The notes under the pieces are model-generated. The model saw only the letters and a list, made by a program, of their open reading frames with translations. It had not been told where the DNA came from and ran no database searches. 15,690 nt of DNA from NCBI GenBank assembly GCA_900553295.1, contig USCR01000045.1, forward strand, positions 1-15,690. The letters run 5' to 3'. Made by a program: the position numbers and the translations under genes. Positions 14,122 through 15,690 of the stretch are shown piece after piece. The stretch's first letter is position 1. Every line of letters begins with the position of its first letter. The DNA is from an uncultured Eubacteriales bacterium. Lineage in GTDB: Bacteria; Bacillota; Clostridia; Christensenellales; Aristaeellaceae.

Positions 14122-14144
14122 TTTTTTGTTTTATTTATACAAAT
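14114..14144. repeat. AT-rich dyad at serS stop
   Basis: ATTTGTA (14114-14120) and TACAAAT (14138-14144) are perfect complements around a T-rich loop, overlapping the TAA stop. It may be the transcript end or a weak promoter region; TTTGTA-17 bp-TACAAA can be fitted but is poor. Confidence 0.4.
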
Positions 14145-14150
14145 CGTTGA

Positions 14151-14227
14151 ACCCGTTTCCAGCCGTTGGAGCGGCGCGCAGCCCTGCTCCGGATCATTCG
14201 GTGCCCCTCCAGCGGCTCCATTCGGGT
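14151..14227 (+). other. Large interrupted hairpin before mscL
   Basis: Three stacked stems: ACCCG (14151-14155) with CGGGT (14223-14227); AGCCGTTGGAG (14161-14171) with CTCCAGCGGCT (14207-14217), 11 bp with one T-G pair; GGCGC (14173-14177) with GTGCC (14201-14205). No T-run follows, so it is not a terminator. It fills the 185-base gap between serS and mscL and may be a leader element, small RNA or processing site. Confidence 0.5.
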
Positions 14228-14306
14228 CAAATCTCTGAAAGCCTTGGGCTCCAATGGTTACAGCATACGTACACAGGCGCCCATTCATTTCACACAGGAG
14301 AGTCCC

Positions 14307-14753
14307 ATGACTGAACTTACCAAAAAGACCACCGGCTTCCTGGCGGAGTTTCGCCAATTCATTGCCAGAGGAAATGTGCTGGATATGGCGGTGGGCGTCA
14401 TCATCGGCGGCGCCTTCGGCAAAATTTCCACCTCCCTGGTCAACGATATCCTGATGCCCCTGCTCTCCCTGCTCACCGGCGGCGCGGACTTCTCCCAATG
14501 GCAATGGGTCCTGCGGGAGGCGGTGTATGACGCCGGCGGCAGCGAAGTGCGCGCCGCTGTTGCCATCAATTACGGCTCTTTTCTCTCCACTATTCTGGAC
14601 TTCCTCATCATCGCCTTTGCGGTCTTCTGCCTCATCAAAGCTATCAACCGCTTCCACCGAAAGAAGGAGGCCGCTCCTCCTCCCCCGCCCCAGCCCTCGC
14701 AGGAGGAAGTGCTGCTGGCGGAGATCCGAGACCTGCTGAAGGAGAGGACATGA
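14307..14753 (+). CDS. mscL: Large-conductance mechanosensitive channel MscL
   Basis: A 148-residue MscL, a pentameric emergency channel that opens under osmotic downshock. The N-terminal amphipathic segment [29 protein letters not shown] (12-40) and TM1 carry the conserved [18 protein letters not shown] signature. TM2, [23 protein letters not shown] (about 92-114), is followed by the charged RKK cluster and a cytoplasmic helix that is proline-rich first (APPPPPQPS) and then [14 protein letters not shown]. The periplasmic loop is short. The start at 14307 follows AGGAG (14296-14300); the in-frame extension to 14166 overlaps the intergenic hairpin and lacks family similarity. It overlaps rsmG by 4 bases, forming an operon. 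Confidence 0.95.
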   Translation: MTELTKKTTGFLAEFRQFIARGNVLDMAVGVIIGGAFGKISTSLVNDILMPLLSLLTGGADFSQWQWVLREAVYDAGGSEVRAAVAINYGSFLSTILDFLIIAFAVFCLIKAINRFHRKKEAAPPPPPQPSQEEVLLAEIRDLLKERT

Positions 14754-15454
14754 TGGAACAGCGCCTGCAATCGGGTCTTGCCGCCCTGAACCTCCCTGTG
14801 GAGGGAATCCCTGCTCTGGTCCGGTATGGGGATCTGCTGATCGAGACCAACAAGGTGATGAACCTCACCGCCATCACGGACCCGGCGGATGTGATGACCC
14901 TGCACTTTCTGGACAGCGCGGCCCTTCTGCCCACCCGGGCCCTGGGGGGAAGAAAGCTCATCGACGTGGGAACCGGGGCGGGGTTTCCCGGCCTGGTCCT
15001 GCGGATTCTGGACCCCACCATCCGTCTGACCCTGCTGGACAGCCTGGGGAAACGGGTGGAGTGGCTCACAGAGCTCTGCCGGGAACTGGACCTGCCGGAT
15101 GTGGTGCTGCTGAAGGGCCGGGCGGAGGAACTGTCCCGGCGAAAGACCCATCGGGAGCAGTACGATGTGGCGGTCTCCCGGGCTCTGGCCGCCATGCCCA
15201 TGCTGGCGGAGCTGTGCCTGCCCTATGTCAAGCCCGGCGGCCTCTTTCTGGCCATGAAGAGCAACAAGACCGATGAGGAGATCGCGGGAGCTGAAAAGAT
15301 CATCCAGGCTTTGGGGGGAGAAAAGCCCTTTGTCATGGATTACCTGGTCCCCGGGACAGAGGTCTATCACCGGGTGGTCACAGTCTTTAAGGCCCGGCCC
15401 ACCCCTGGGAGCTATCCCCGGAAATGGACCAAGATCAAGGAGACAAAAGTTTAG
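14750..15454 (+). CDS. rsmG: 16S rRNA (guanine-527-N7) methyltransferase RsmG
   Basis: A 234-residue RsmG (GidB), which methylates G527 in 16S rRNA using S-adenosylmethionine. The SAM-binding motif [12 protein letters not shown] (70-81) follows an N-terminal MNLTAI segment (37-42). VSRALAAMP (142-150) and VKPGG (160-164) complete the Rossmann fold, and the C-terminus ends in the RsmG-like YPRK...K pattern. The ATG overlaps the mscL stop by 4 bases; a second ATG at 14753 is equally possible, and the ribosome site AGGAGAGG (14740-14747) suits either. Family members usually lie beside mnmG and parA near the origin. Here mscL precedes and a ParA-like gene follows. Confidence 0.95.
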   Translation: MMEQRLQSGLAALNLPVEGIPALVRYGDLLIETNKVMNLTAITDPADVMTLHFLDSAALLPTRALGGRKLIDVGTGAGFPGLVLRILDPTIRLTLLDSLGKRVEWLTELCRELDLPDVVLLKGRAEELSRRKTHREQYDVAVSRALAAMPMLAELCLPYVKPGGLFLAMKSNKTDEEIAGAEKIIQALGGEKPFVMDYLVPGTEVYHRVVTVFKARPTPGSYPRKWTKIKETKV

Positions 15455-15474
15455 TGTCTTTGCACAAAAAATGG

Positions 15475-15503
15475 TTGCAAGCATTGTAGGTTTATGGTAC
15501 AAT
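15475..15503 (+). promoter_or_regulatory. Promoter of the ParA/MinD-like gene
   Basis: TTGCAA (15475-15480), 17-bp spacer, TACAAT (15498-15503), 21-49 bases after the rsmG stop. It gives a short leader of about 20 bases. Confidence 0.75.
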
Positions 15504-15530
15504 GAAGCAGAAGTTTCAGGAGGAATGGCC

Positions 15531-15690
15531 GTGGGCTGCGTAATTGTCATCACATCCGGAAAAGGCGGCACAGGGGTCTCCTGTGCAGCTGCTGTATTTG
15601 CCGCAGAACTGGCCGAAACGGGCCGCAGAGTTTTGTTGGTGGATTTGGCTGCCGGGTTTCGCACCCAGGATTTTTTGGCAGCGGCCGATG
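15531..15690 (+). CDS. ParA/MinD-like ATPase with altered P-loop (partial)
   Basis: The first 53 codons of a gene running off the window, too short to be scored as a full reading frame. GTG at 15531 is preferred because AGGAGG (15518-15523) lies 7 bases away; ATG at 15525 is in frame but only 1 base away. The N-terminus VIVITSGKGGTGVS fits a MinD/ParA deviant Walker A: signature Lys11 is kept but the P-loop lysine is Val16. The later segment RVLLVDLAAGFRTQD resembles RVLLIDADAGLRSLD, keeping Asp38 but with Ala40 in place of the second Asp. This suggests a family member that may not hydrolyse or even bind ATP normally. ParA homologues beside rsmG are common near origins. The rest of the gene must be read to name it. 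Confidence 0.7.
   Translation, partial: MGCVIVITSGKGGTGVSCAAAVFAAELAETGRRVLLVDLAAGFRTQDFLAAAD

Noticed and set aside
14145..14306. Possible degenerate tRNA (CGGGTCAAATC resembles a T arm)
   Set aside because: Acceptor, D and anticodon arms cannot be built around it; the pairing seen is one long interrupted hairpin instead.
1..15690. CRISPR array, insertion sequence or prophage remnant
   Set aside because: No regularly spaced repeats, transposase, integrase or phage structural genes were found on either strand.

Overview
The window looks like chromosomal DNA of a GC-rich, endospore-forming Firmicute, most likely an anaerobic Clostridia lineage (Oscillospiraceae or Christensenellales type). 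The evidence is a SpoIVB sporulation protease, a PdaB-like deacetylase, a T-box leader on serS, a DUF2975/YozG-type regulator pair, strong AGGAGG ribosome sites and sigma-A promoters. I name no genus. I see no phage, transposon, CRISPR or antibiotic-resistance gene; the genes are mostly core or lineage-conserved.

Left part (1-5905, + strand): two hairpins near the edge; a small SCP2-type lipid-carrier gene with its own promoter and terminator; a P-loop kinase-like protein; spoIVB; a two-gene operon (DUF2975 membrane protein plus Cro/CI-type regulator) with a perfect AT-rich palindrome touching its -35 box; and a large exported protein that joins a propeller-like N-terminal region to a solute-binding-protein domain.

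Middle part (5906-10801, - strand): an exported FMN-binding-like protein, a RidA-family protein, a GNAT acetyltransferase, tRNA-Lys(CTT), a pdaB-like deacetylase followed by a two-OB-fold SSB-like gene, and an exported CHAP-domain cell-wall hydrolase. Most transcription units have readable promoters and terminators.

Right part (10802-15690, + strand): dnaA behind a cluster of DnaA boxes, then a T-box-controlled serS, mscL, rsmG and the start of a ParA/MinD-like gene. dnaA and rsmG-parA are usually origin-proximal, so this is probably near oriC, but dnaN does not follow dnaA as it does in most bacteria. Points most worth a second look are a terminator-like hairpin inside the dnaA leader (possible attenuation), the ParA-like protein that has lost its P-loop lysine and second switch aspartate, a long interrupted hairpin between serS and mscL, the double dyad at the DUF2975 operon promoter, and the propeller/solute-binding fusion with a coiled-coil insert. 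I found no clear evidence of a wholly new multi-gene system.
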